In this document: positions 1 through 8,299 of the stretch, piece by piece
How the letters are laid out: each line of letters begins with the position of its first letter
Numbering within the stretch: the stretch's first letter is position 1
From: CAYIYO01 sp964367715
Lineage (GTDB): Bacteria; Chlamydiota; Chlamydiia; Chlamydiales; Criblamydiaceae
Direction: 5' to 3'
Assembly: GCA_964367715.1 (NCBI GenBank)
Contig: CAYIYO010000026.1
Location: 1 to 25,625, forward strand
Length of the DNA stretch: 25,625 bases
Translations under genes and position numbers: made by a program
The notes under the pieces: generated by a model
The model's input: only the letters and a program-made list of their open reading frames with translations
What the model was told of the DNA's origin: nothing
The model's database searches: none

Positions 1-8
1 GCTACAAG

Positions 9-28
9 CTTTCGCCTTTAGGCGAGAG
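9..28. other. short hairpin at left edge
   Basis: An 8-bp stem (9-16 with 21-28, one G-U pair on the + transcript) closes a TTTA loop. No T-run follows on either strand, so it is not a convincing intrinsic terminator. It precedes the first symporter gene and may belong to the end of an upstream gene lying outside the window. Confidence 0.3.
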
Positions 29-31
29 TAG

Positions 32-58
32 TTGACATTACCTCTTACTATTATAGGC
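32..58 (+). promoter_or_regulatory. possible promoter of the symporter pair (TTGACA box)
   Basis: A perfect TTGACA hexamer at 32-37 is followed after 15 bp by TATAGG at 53-58, or by overlapping TATTAT-like bases. The spacing is short and the -10 box weak, so this is tentative. The TTG inside this hexamer is also the most upstream possible start of the following reading frame; I think it is more likely promoter than start codon. Confidence 0.3.
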
Positions 59-70
59 ACTATTTTCGAT

Positions 71-1435
71 ATGGAACACCTTGACCTGGTCCTCAATGCG
101 ATCAAAGAATGGCTATGGGGTCCTCCTCTCCTTCTCCTTCTCCTAGGCACCGGCCTCTACCTCACCATCCTTTTAAAAGGCGTCCAATTCCGCTACATGA
201 AAAGCGCAATTAAAGAATCCCTCTCCCACTCCAAAAAAGACGCACAAGGCGACATCAGCCACTTTGAATCCCTAATGACCTCTCTTGCTGGAGCTATCGG
301 CACCGGTTCTATTGTCGGAGTCGCCACCGCCGTCGCCATTGGGGGTCCTGGAGCTCTCTTTTGGATGTGGATCACTGCTTTGGTAGGAATGGCAACAAAA
401 TATGCGGAATCCCTCCTCGCCGTCAAATATCGCCAACTAGACAAACGCGGCGAAATGATCGGTGGTCCGATGGAATACATCGAAATAGGCCTCGGTTGGA
501 AGTGGATGGCAGTGGTTTTTGCTGTGTTTGGATCCATTGCTGCCATAGGAACAGGCAATCTAGTTCAAGTCAATTCCATCGTGGGTGCTCTCGATGCCGT
601 TTTTGTGATAGATCCATGGATCGCAGGCGGAATCGTCGCACTCCTTGCCGGTCTGATTATTATCGGCGGCGTAAAAAGCATCGGTCATGTGGCCGGGGTA
701 TTAGTCCCTATTATGGCGCTGTTTTATTTTGTCGCCGGCTGCATCATCCTCGCTCTTCACGCAGATAAAATTCCTGCCGCTTTTCAACTCATCTTTGTCA
801 CCGCATTTTCCGGACAAGCGGCTGCCGGCGGATTCATGGGAGCGACGATGATGATGGCGATCCAAATCGGAGTCGCCCGCAGCATCTTCTCTAACGAAGC
901 TGGGTTGGGAATCTCTTCGATTGCGGCAGCGGCTGCGAAAACGGATTTGCCTGCGCGCCAAGCGTTAGTCAATATGACAGGCGCTCTTCTTTCGACAGGA
1001 ATTGTTTGCACGGTGACAGGATTGGTTATTGTTGTGTCCGGACTTTTGGGAACGACGCTTCCAGATGGAACCCTCCTCAATGGCGCCGCACTCGCAATTA
1101 ATGCCTTTGAAATCTCTCTTTCTGGAGGCGCCTATGTTGTCACAATTGGACAAGTGCTTTTTGCCTTCACCACAATTATTGCATGGGCCTATTACGGAGA
1201 AAAATGCTGCGAATATATATTAGGGGAACGGTTCATTTTTCCTTATCGCATCCTCTACATTCTCGCCATCATCCCAGGAGCCGCTCTTAAGATGGAGACG
1301 GTATGGCTCGTCGCAGATATCGCTAATGCACTGATGGTCATCCCTAACTTAATCGCGCTTATTTTGCTTTCTAAAGATATCGTTTTCGAAACAAACCGCT
1401 TTATTGAAGTTGAGCGAAAAAGTGCTGCTTTGTAA
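71..1435 (+). CDS. sodium:alanine/glycine symporter (AGCS family), copy 1
   Basis: Integral membrane symporter of about 454 aa, expected to import alanine or glycine with Na+ or H+. The protein is hydrophobic throughout, with about 10-11 membrane segments. It carries the family core GGPGALFWMW...GMATKYAE...LAVKYR near residues 85-120 and the usual C-terminal region WAYYGEKCCEY...IPNLIALILLS. The ATG at 71 is preferred because family members and the adjacent paralogue place the first W-x-PPLL membrane segment about 17-22 residues from the start. A TTG at 32 would add 13 residues and overlaps a TTGACA box. The motif that reads GIGNIAGV in copy 2 is GTGSIVGV here (Ser80). It probably shares a transcript with copy 2. 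Family assignment is firm; the substrate is inferred. Confidence 0.9.
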   Translation: MEHLDLVLNAIKEWLWGPPLLLLLLGTGLYLTILLKGVQFRYMKSAIKESLSHSKKDAQGDISHFESLMTSLAGAIGTGSIVGVATAVAIGGPGALFWMWITALVGMATKYAESLLAVKYRQLDKRGEMIGGPMEYIEIGLGWKWMAVVFAVFGSIAAIGTGNLVQVNSIVGALDAVFVIDPWIAGGIVALLAGLIIIGGVKSIGHVAGVLVPIMALFYFVAGCIILALHADKIPAAFQLIFVTAFSGQAAAGGFMGATMMMAIQIGVARSIFSNEAGLGISSIAAAAAKTDLPARQALVNMTGALLSTGIVCTVTGLVIVVSGLLGTTLPDGTLLNGAALAINAFEISLSGGAYVVTIGQVLFAFTTIIAWAYYGEKCCEYILGERFIFPYRILYILAIIPGAALKMETVWLVADIANALMVIPNLIALILLSKDIVFETNRFIEVERKSAAL

Positions 1436-1464
1436 ATAAATAATTTAAAATAATGGAAATTTTC

Positions 1465-2850
1465 ATGTCGGGCTTCAGTCGAGATTCAATTTTACACTTT
1501 CTAGATACGATCTATGGGTTGATCTGGAGCCCTCCTCTTCTTATTCTAATCATCGGCATAGGAATCTACCTAACAATTGCGCTGCGTGGAATCCAATTCC
1601 GCTACTTAGGCTATGCCCTCAAGCTTGTGATCGGCAAAGACCAGCACTCCGGAGAAAAAGGGGACATCACGCATTTTCAATCGTTGATGACCGCTCTCGC
1701 GGCGACGATTGGAATCGGTAACATCGCAGGCGTATCCACAGCGATCGTCATTGGTGGAATGGGTGCTCTCTTTTGGATGTGGGTCACCGCCCTGATTGGT
1801 ATGGCAACGCGCTATGCAGAAGCAGTGCTTGCCGTAAAATACCGCACGACGGATCGCCGTGGAGAGATGTGTGGGGGTCCCATGTATTTCATTGAATACG
1901 GATTGGGCTGGCGCTGGTTATCAATTGCATTCGCTGTCTTTGGGGCGATTGCCGCTTTTGGAGGCGGGAACATGCTCCAAGCAAATTCCGTTGCCGATGT
2001 CATGGGAACCACTTTTGGAATCAATCCTTTGTGGACAGGTGTTGTCGTTGCCGCGTTGACAGGGATGACCATCATCGGTGGAATTAAAAGCATTGGCCGT
2101 GTCGCTTCTTTCCTAGTTCCTATGATGGCGTTATTCTACATTGGGGGTGCATGTATCATCCTCGTCACGCTTTATGAGCGCATTCCAGAAGTCGTCATGA
2201 CGATCTTCACAACAGCATTTACCGGACAGGCGGCTGTTGGAGGCTTTGCCGGTTCGACGATTATTCTTGCGGTCCAGATGGGGATTAGTCGTGGATTGAT
2301 GACAAGTGAATCCGGACTTGGTACAGCTTCCATCGCTGCTGCGGCGGCACAGACAGATATTCCCGGACGACAAGCGCTTGTTTCGATGACCGGATGCTTC
2401 TTAGCGACGATTGTGATGTGTTCTTTTACAGGACTTGTTCTCGGGGTGACGGGAGTGTTGGGGACAACGACAACGGATGGAAGACTTTTGACAGGCGCAT
2501 CGTTGACTCTCGCTGCATTTCAAACGGTATTCCCTTGGGGTGGATACGTTGTGACGTTTGGTCTTCTCCTTTTTGCATTTACAACACTAATCGGATGGGC
2601 CTACTACGGCGAAAAATGCTGCGAATATCTGTTTGGAGAACGGTCAGTTCCTTGGTACCGCGGCATCTTCACATTGATCATCATTCCAGGAGCGATCCTA
2701 GAGTTGGAGGTTGTCTGGAAAATTTCAGATATCACCAACGGATTGATGGCGATTCCCAATTTGATCGGACTATTTGCCTTGTCGAATGTGGTGATCGAAG
2801 AGACGCGCTCTTTCCTTAAGCTACTTGCTTTTGAGAGAAATAAAGGTTAG
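1465..2850 (+). CDS. sodium:alanine/glycine symporter (AGCS family), copy 2
   Basis: Second AGCS transporter, about 461 aa, a clear tandem paralogue of the preceding gene; more than half the residues look shared by eye. It has the standard GIGNIAGV motif (Asn86), GMGALFWMW...GMATRYAEAVLAVKYR and the C-terminal WAYYGEKCCEYLFGE. The ATG at 1465 is chosen because GGA lies about 7 nt upstream; an ATG at 1453 would add four residues without a ribosome-binding site. The gap to copy 1 is under 30 bp, so co-transcription is likely. The stop codon overlaps the cydB stop on the opposite strand by 4 bp. The differing signature motifs suggest the two copies may have different substrate preference. Confidence 0.9.
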   Translation: MSGFSRDSILHFLDTIYGLIWSPPLLILIIGIGIYLTIALRGIQFRYLGYALKLVIGKDQHSGEKGDITHFQSLMTALAATIGIGNIAGVSTAIVIGGMGALFWMWVTALIGMATRYAEAVLAVKYRTTDRRGEMCGGPMYFIEYGLGWRWLSIAFAVFGAIAAFGGGNMLQANSVADVMGTTFGINPLWTGVVVAALTGMTIIGGIKSIGRVASFLVPMMALFYIGGACIILVTLYERIPEVVMTIFTTAFTGQAAVGGFAGSTIILAVQMGISRGLMTSESGLGTASIAAAAAQTDIPGRQALVSMTGCFLATIVMCSFTGLVLGVTGVLGTTTTDGRLLTGASLTLAAFQTVFPWGGYVVTFGLLLFAFTTLIGWAYYGEKCCEYLFGERSVPWYRGIFTLIIIPGAILELEVVWKISDITNGLMAIPNLIGLFALSNVVIEETRSFLKLLAFERNKG

Positions 2851-3878
2851 TAGCTTGTTGAATCCAGTTTAACCTTGCCGTGGAAAATCCAATAGACAAC
2901 GACGGTATAAGCGATTACTAATGGCACTCCAATTCCTGCGATTGTCAGTAAAATTTGCAACGTTTTCACCGACGATGCGGCATTAAAAATGGTTAAGCTG
3001 TGTCCGTACGGATCATTCACAGCGCGCAATAAGTTGGGAAAGGTTCCGATCCCATACAATGTCATCAAACAAATAATGTTAACGCACGAGCAGGCAAACG
3101 CCCTCGCATCACGGCCCAGATTGATCTCTCGTGGAATGTTCGCCACAGCGAACATGTTGATGAGGGCGACAACAAAAATAAATTCTCGTTCTTTCATCGC
3201 TTCTGTCATATGCGGATAAAAGACCAGTGTCGAAACAGTCGTCATCGCATAACACATGATAAAAAAGATCGAACACGGATTCACCCAGCGGCGCATCTTA
3301 TCGTGAAACTCTCCCTCTGTCTTCATCATCAAAAAGATCGATCCATGCATCAAAAATAACGAAACAGTCAACATGCCGACCAAAATTGTATACACATTGA
3401 TAAAGGTCCAGAAGTCTCCCGCAAATTCAAAGTTTTCGTCTAAAGGAATTCCAGTAATCAAATTTCCCAATACTAGACCCAACCCAAACGCAATCACAAA
3501 GCTAGCAAAAGCAAACAGCACATCCCACATCCACCGCCACCACGCCATGGGTCGCTTACTTCTAAACTCAATCGCAACGGCGCGAAAAATGATTCCAGAA
3601 AGCAAAAGCATGATGAATGGATAAAAAGAAGAACACAACGAGGCATAGGCATCGGGAAATCCTGCAAAAAGTGCTCCTCCAGCAGTCACTAGCCACACTT
3701 CATTTCCATCCCAAACGGGTCCGATCGAATTCAACATCAGGCGCCTTTCGACATCTTTTTTTGAAAATAGATGCAGCATTCCCACACCAAGGTCAAATCC
3801 ATCCAAAATCGCATAGCCCATCAAGAGGATCACAAAAACGATATACCAAATGAAAGAAAGGGTAATGTGTTCGGTCAT
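2847..3878 (-). CDS. cydB: cytochrome bd oxidase subunit II
   Basis: Subunit II of the quinol-oxidising cytochrome bd terminal oxidase, which reduces O2 to water in the cytoplasmic membrane. The 343-aa protein has the subunit II signatures GYAILDGFDLGVGML near the N-terminus and NSIGPVWDGNEVWLVTAGG around residues 50-70, followed by about eight membrane helices. Length is normal for the family. Its ATG overlaps the cydA stop in an ATGA arrangement, indicating translational coupling. The 3' end overlaps the convergent symporter gene by 4 bp. I saw no cydX-like small frame after it, because the next gene begins immediately on the other strand. Confidence 0.97.
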   Translation of the reverse strand: MTEHITLSFIWYIVFVILLMGYAILDGFDLGVGMLHLFSKKDVERRLMLNSIGPVWDGNEVWLVTAGGALFAGFPDAYASLCSSFYPFIMLLLSGIIFRAVAIEFRSKRPMAWWRWMWDVLFAFASFVIAFGLGLVLGNLITGIPLDENFEFAGDFWTFINVYTILVGMLTVSLFLMHGSIFLMMKTEGEFHDKMRRWVNPCSIFFIMCYAMTTVSTLVFYPHMTEAMKEREFIFVVALINMFAVANIPREINLGRDARAFACSCVNIICLMTLYGIGTFPNLLRAVNDPYGHSLTIFNAASSVKTLQILLTIAGIGVPLVIAYTVVVYWIFHGKVKLDSTSY

Positions 3879-5254
3879 GATGTGATCTCTTCTGTATAGT
3901 CTTTAAGGTGGTGATAAGGAGTTCCCTCCTCGCCGTCGTCGACAGGTCCGTGTTTTATCTTTTCGTTCAGCAAATAGACAAACATAACAAAAAGAAAAAT
4001 ATAGACAATGGTAAACATAATGATCGACCACAACACCTGATTCGCCGTCACAGATTTTGACAATCCATCAGAGATGCGCAATAAATCCTGTACAATCCAC
4101 GGGTAGCGTCCCATCTCCGCCGATACCCATCCTGCCTGATTCGCAATCTGCGGAAAAAGCACGGAAGCGACTAAAAAGCGTAACACCCATTTCTTTTCCA
4201 TCAAGTTTCCGCGCCACCACCCAATAATTGCCAAAAGGCACGCAGCCACCATCCCCACCCACATCACAATCATGAGTCGATATACCTGAAAAATCACGGC
4301 TGTCTTGGGCCAATCTTTTTCTGGAAACTGATCCAACCCTTTGACTGTCGCATTGACATCCCCAAACGACGCATAACTCAACAGTCCAGGAATCGCCACT
4401 TGGTAATGAATCTTTTTCTCTTTGGTGTCGACAATTCCAAAAAGGGTCAGAGGCGCCCCCTTCTGTGTCTCGAAAAGTCCTTCCAATGCGGCCAACTTCG
4501 AAGGCTGATACTCCGCGACAATTTTCGCACTACGATCTCCAAGATAAAGTTGTAGTCCACAACTCACAATGGCAATCCCCAGCCCCACTTTCAGTGACGT
4601 ACGGGCAAAATCGGTAAATCTATTTTTTAATAAATAGTACGCAGAAATGCTGATCACCAAAAAAGCACCAGCAAGCCAGCAGCCAACAATGGTATGCGAT
4701 AAACGCATCATCGACGAGGGATTAAACACCATCGCCCAAAAATCCACAATTTCTGCCCGCGCCATCACTCCCGTTCCGACGACATGAAATCCCGTCGGAG
4801 TCTGCATCCACGAATTCGCAATGACAATCCAAACCGCACTAAAATGTGCACCCAAACATACCATTAACGTCGCAAAAAAGTGCATTTTAGGACCGACACG
4901 GTTCCATCCAAAAAGAAGGATCGCAAGAAATCCCGACTCCAAAAAGAATGCGAAAATTCCTTCCGCTGCCAATGCACTACCAAAAACATCCCCAACATAA
5001 CGGGAATAGGTGGACCAATTGGTTCCGAACTCGAACTCCATCACAATCCCCGTTGCCACACCAACAGCAAAGGTGAGGGCAAAAATTTTGGTCCAAAATT
5101 TTGCAATGTCTTTGTAAAACGGATTTTTTGTTTTCATGTACGCACCCTCGACAAAGACAAGGAATAGACCGAGTCCTATGCTGAGTGGAGGATAGATGTA
5201 ATGGAACATGATGGTAAAAGCAAATTGAAAACGGGCGAGTATTTCGACATCCAT
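3875..5254 (-). CDS. cydA: cytochrome bd oxidase subunit I
   Basis: Haem-bearing, quinol-oxidising subunit of cytochrome bd, 459 aa. Residues matching the Escherichia coli haem ligands and key acids are present: His18, Glu98 and Glu106 (AAEGIFAFFLESG), and His187 (MMRLSHTIVG). The extracytoplasmic quinol loop is of the short type, consistent with the length. The usual GRQPW motif reads GRYPW here. The ATG is preceded on the minus strand by AAAGG about 9 nt away. cydA leads the cydAB pair and lies back to back with folP, so the 192-bp gap at 5255-5446 must hold both promoters. High O2 affinity would suit growth inside host cells. Confidence 0.97.
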   Translation of the reverse strand: MDVEILARFQFAFTIMFHYIYPPLSIGLGLFLVFVEGAYMKTKNPFYKDIAKFWTKIFALTFAVGVATGIVMEFEFGTNWSTYSRYVGDVFGSALAAEGIFAFFLESGFLAILLFGWNRVGPKMHFFATLMVCLGAHFSAVWIVIANSWMQTPTGFHVVGTGVMARAEIVDFWAMVFNPSSMMRLSHTIVGCWLAGAFLVISISAYYLLKNRFTDFARTSLKVGLGIAIVSCGLQLYLGDRSAKIVAEYQPSKLAALEGLFETQKGAPLTLFGIVDTKEKKIHYQVAIPGLLSYASFGDVNATVKGLDQFPEKDWPKTAVIFQVYRLMIVMWVGMVAACLLAIIGWWRGNLMEKKWVLRFLVASVLFPQIANQAGWVSAEMGRYPWIVQDLLRISDGLSKSVTANQVLWSIIMFTIVYIFLFVMFVYLLNEKIKHGPVDDGEEGTPYHHLKDYTEEITS

Positions 5255-5317
5255 GAGGCTTGACCTTTTTTAAAGATTCTACTCTACATGAATATGTATT
5301 TATGAAAAATATTATAG

Positions 5318-5347
5318 TTGTACGCTTTCCACAGGGGGAGGTATAAT
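5318..5347 (+). promoter_or_regulatory. candidate promoter of folP-cdaA-ybbR-rsmE
   Basis: TTGTAC at 5318-5323 and a perfect TATAAT at 5342-5347 are separated by 18 bp, pointing toward folP. Predicted transcription start is near 5354, giving a leader of roughly 90 nt. Based on match to the sigma70-type consensus only. Confidence 0.4.
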
Positions 5348-5389
5348 TGCTCGATTATATAACGATCTACAAAAGATGTAAAAAAATAA

Positions 5390-5412
5390 CAGAGAGGCGC
5401 AGAGCCGCAGAG
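5390..5412 (+). repeat. short GCAGAG repeat in the folP leader
   Basis: Three near-identical units (CAGAG at 5390, GCAGAG at 5399 and at 5407) separated by 2-4 bases. It lies between the candidate folP promoter and the folP ribosome-binding site (AGGA at 5435-5438). Function unknown; it resembles simple GCAGAG-type intergenic repeats seen in other bacteria. Confidence 0.4.
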
Positions 5413-5446
5413 AACTGCATTACTCAACGATTTTAGGAACTCTTAA

Positions 5447-6253
5447 ATGCATAAACAAAAAATAATGGGGATCCTTAACGTCACCCCGGACTCGTTCTCG
5501 GACGGCGGACGGCACTCTTCTTTTGAAACAGCCATCGCACATGCAGTTCGCATGTACGAAGAAGGGGCAGCACTCATCGACGTCGGAGGAGAGTCAACAC
5601 GGCCATTTGCGCCCCCAGTCGACGAAGAGGAAGAGCTGCGACGCGTGATCCCTGTGATCAAAGAACTGACGCAGCGCGCAATTTCCACATCGATTGACAC
5701 CAAAAAGCCCCGCGTCGCGGCAGCTGCATTAGCTGCAGGTGCTATAATGGTCAATGATGTCTTTGGGTTGCGCGATCCAGAAATGGTAAAAGTCGTTGTC
5801 GATTACGATGTCGAAGTTGTCTGCATGCATATGCAAGGAACCCCCGCGACGATGCAGCAAGCCCCTTTTTATCCGGATGGAATTGTTCCCTTTCTCCTTC
5901 AATGGGTGGAAGAAAAAAAAGAAGCGCTAACAAAAGCAGGAATTAAAAAAAAGAATCAAATATTTGATCCTGGAATAGGAATGGGAAAAACCGTTGCCGA
6001 TAATCTTGAAATCATACAAAATCTGCACAAATTTGCGGATAGGGGAGATCGCCTTCTTTTGGGGGCATCGCGGAAATCATTCTTGACAAAAATCTTGAAT
6101 AAAACGCCCTTAGAACTAGATAACGCATCGGTTGTTGTTCATATGTCTGCACTATTAGCAGGAGTTGAATACATCCGCGTTCACGAGGTGGCTGCCCACG
6201 CGGAAGCGTTAAAAGTGATCCAAGCAGTGAGGAATCCAACACTTTATCGATAA
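5447..6253 (+). CDS. folP: dihydropteroate synthase
   Basis: Condenses p-aminobenzoate (or its equivalent) with the pterin pyrophosphate to form dihydropteroate in folate synthesis. The 268-aa protein is a single TIM-barrel domain with all family motifs: GILNVTPDSFSDGG at 8-21, IDVGGESTRP at 44-53, MHMQGTPATMQ at 127-137, DPGIGMGKT at 174-182 and LGASRKSFL at 205-213. There is no fused HPPK domain; as I recall, Chlamydia carries a folKP-type fusion. The ATG has AGGA 8 nt upstream. It is followed 13 bp later by cdaA and is probably first in a four-gene operon. Confidence 0.96.
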   Translation: MHKQKIMGILNVTPDSFSDGGRHSSFETAIAHAVRMYEEGAALIDVGGESTRPFAPPVDEEEELRRVIPVIKELTQRAISTSIDTKKPRVAAAALAAGAIMVNDVFGLRDPEMVKVVVDYDVEVVCMHMQGTPATMQQAPFYPDGIVPFLLQWVEEKKEALTKAGIKKKNQIFDPGIGMGKTVADNLEIIQNLHKFADRGDRLLLGASRKSFLTKILNKTPLELDNASVVVHMSALLAGVEYIRVHEVAAHAEALKVIQAVRNPTLYR

Positions 6254-6266
6254 AGGGGAATGAGTT

Positions 6267-7073
6267 GTGATAGAAGCCTTCCATCTAATGGTACCGGCTA
6301 TTGAGATCGCCACAATGGCAGTCATGATCTACTACCTCCTCTCTTTTTTTTGGAACACACGCGCGATGGATGTGATCATCGGTCTCATCGCTTTCCTCGT
6401 TCTCTATGCCGTCTCCAACTGGTTTCATCTGCCTGTCATCCATAAGCTGATGCTCTACTTCGTCAATGTTGCCGTCATCGCTCTCCTGATTATCTTCCAG
6501 CCAGAGCTACGTATCGCACTCTCAAAACTGAGCGTCAAAGGAAAAAAATATCAGGAAGTCACGGAATTCGATCACTTTCTTGACGGCATCTCAAACGCGG
6601 TATACCGTCTTGCAGAAAAACGTCATGGCGCTCTTGTCATCCTAGAAAATCAAGACTCTCTCGACGAATATGCAAACAAAGCGGTGCTCCTACAAGCAAA
6701 ATTTTCTCCTGAACTCTTAGAAACAGTTTTTGTTCCTTTGACTCCTCTACATGATGGCGCGGTCATTGTAAGAGGAACAGAAATCCTTGCGGCAGCAACA
6801 ATCCTTCCTCTGGCAGACGATAGCAGTCAGCTCTCAAAATCGATGGGAACACGCCACAGAGCAGGTCTCGGCATCAGTCAGTTGACCGATGCTCTTATCA
6901 TCGTCGTCTCCGAAGAAACAGGAAAAGTATCGATCGCACGCGATGGCATCATGACGCGCGGCGTAAAAATCGATCGCTTCAAAGGGATCATTCGCAGTAT
7001 CTTTACACCTCCAAAAACAACGATAGAGTCAGGGATCGATATGTTAGGCTGGATTAAGGAGTTGAGACGTTGA
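6267..7073 (+). CDS. cdaA: diadenylate cyclase (CdaA/YbbP type)
   Basis: Membrane-anchored enzyme making cyclic di-AMP from two ATP. The 268-aa protein has three N-terminal membrane helices (about 10-30, 35-52, 58-77), the conserved FQPELR linker at 77-82 and a DAC domain with DGA at 163-165 and RHR at 196-198, the two catalytic motifs. The start is GTG at 6267, supported by an AAAGGGGA ribosome-binding site about 7 nt upstream. It overlaps ybbR by 4 bp. The cdaA-ybbR pairing is the arrangement known from Firmicutes and Chlamydia, but glmM, common next to it in Firmicutes, is absent here; rsmE follows instead. Confidence 0.96.
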   Translation: MIEAFHLMVPAIEIATMAVMIYYLLSFFWNTRAMDVIIGLIAFLVLYAVSNWFHLPVIHKLMLYFVNVAVIALLIIFQPELRIALSKLSVKGKKYQEVTEFDHFLDGISNAVYRLAEKRHGALVILENQDSLDEYANKAVLLQAKFSPELLETVFVPLTPLHDGAVIVRGTEILAAATILPLADDSSQLSKSMGTRHRAGLGISQLTDALIIVVSEETGKVSIARDGIMTRGVKIDRFKGIIRSIFTPPKTTIESGIDMLGWIKELRR

Positions 7074-8299
7074 TTTCAAGCTGGATATTACAAAATTGGC
7101 AACGGAAAGCGATCGCACTCGTTACAGCGGTCATTGTATGGGTCTTTGTTAACCATTCGATTATCGAAACAAAAACAATTCCTAACGTCCCCATCCGCAT
7201 CATTAACCTCTCCCCAGAAAAAACAGTGATCGGTCTCCTTCCAAACGGAATCCTTAAAAAAAGGGTGACGCTAACAGTCAGCGGATCCAGAAATGTTATT
7301 GCCGACCTTGAACCAGGAGACTTAGAAGTCGAAATCGATGCCTCGATGATCGATCACGATGAATGGATTGTTCGCATCACCAAAAAGAATTTGGTCAGTC
7401 TAAATCCATCTCTCGATCTCGCCCACCACATTACGAATGTCTCCCACAACGAATTCGTACTTAAAATGACGCGTGTGGTCACAGCGAAAGTTCCTGTCAC
7501 ATTAAAAGCGCCCATCGGAGAAGCACCAAAAGGCTACGAATTCCTCGATATCTGGCCAATGAAATTTATGCAAACGGTAAGCGGTCCAGCCGAAGAAGTG
7601 CAACAGCTGATCCTTGACGGTATCGAAATTACCTTCGATCTCAACAAAATTACAAAAGAAGACATCGACAATCTTCGCAAAATCAAAAATAATCCGCACG
7701 ACGATGTGATTGGATTTCCCGTCCCCAACAACTGGAAAAAAATTCCAATCGACTTCCGTAATAATGCCTACGAAGAAATTAACGATCCGGAAGTTGATAA
7801 CTTAAAAATTTACTTTTTGTTGCGACAAATCCTTCCGATCGACCGCGTTCTCCCCATTCGCGTTTTTTATCCGCTGGAATACAGTGAAAAGATGAATCCA
7901 GAAACTTTTAAATTAGCACTGGGTGGAAAAGTCGAAAAACGCAACGGCATTAACATCTACACCTCACCTCTCTTCCTTAGAGATGTCAGTAGACTCTTTC
8001 TTGAGGTTGTCCGCGATAACATCGAAATTTGTATCATCGCCGCCCCAAAATCAAAACGAGAAGTGTTGGAATGGAGTGCCGAAGTGATTGATCCTCTCGA
8101 ACTAGAAGACACTTTCGTTGCCTACATGATTGCGAATAAATCCAAGGAAGTCGGCGTCGGATACGGCTCCAAACAGTGGGAAGGAATGCTACGCAAACGT
8201 TTTAGAAAATACCTAGAACGCATTACACTATTTGTGACATCAAACCAAAAACTAAGCCTAGAAACTGTCGTTGAAGACAATCAGATTAAAGTAAAATAA
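7070..8299 (+). CDS. ybbR: YbbR/CdaR-type regulator of diadenylate cyclase
   Basis: 409-aa protein with one N-terminal membrane anchor (about 12-30, AIALVTAVIVWVFVN) and an extracytoplasmic part containing YbbR-like beta domains; the clearest lie at about 38-120 and 125-205. CdaR-type proteins bind CdaA and modulate c-di-AMP synthesis. The start is TTG at 7070, overlapping the cdaA stop (TTGA), with a strong AAGGAG at 7056-7061 that settles the choice. The C-terminal half (about 240-409) is less clearly YbbR and may hold a diverged further repeat. The gene ends in TAATG, sharing one base with rsmE. Function is inferred from family and position. Confidence 0.85.
   Translation: MISSWILQNWQRKAIALVTAVIVWVFVNHSIIETKTIPNVPIRIINLSPEKTVIGLLPNGILKKRVTLTVSGSRNVIADLEPGDLEVEIDASMIDHDEWIVRITKKNLVSLNPSLDLAHHITNVSHNEFVLKMTRVVTAKVPVTLKAPIGEAPKGYEFLDIWPMKFMQTVSGPAEEVQQLILDGIEITFDLNKITKEDIDNLRKIKNNPHDDVIGFPVPNNWKKIPIDFRNNAYEEINDPEVDNLKIYFLLRQILPIDRVLPIRVFYPLEYSEKMNPETFKLALGGKVEKRNGINIYTSPLFLRDVSRLFLEVVRDNIEICIIAAPKSKREVLEWSAEVIDPLELEDTFVAYMIANKSKEVGVGYGSKQWEGMLRKRFRKYLERITLFVTSNQKLSLETVVEDNQIKVK

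Noticed and set aside
1..31. Possible tail of an upstream gene (frame 2, nine codons to TAG at 29-31), with faint likeness to the end of symporter copy 2
   Set aside because: Nine residues are too few to support a gene or a third symporter copy.
361..768. 135-codon + frame inside symporter copy 1
   Set aside because: Arg/His-rich, out of frame with a clear transporter; a shadow.
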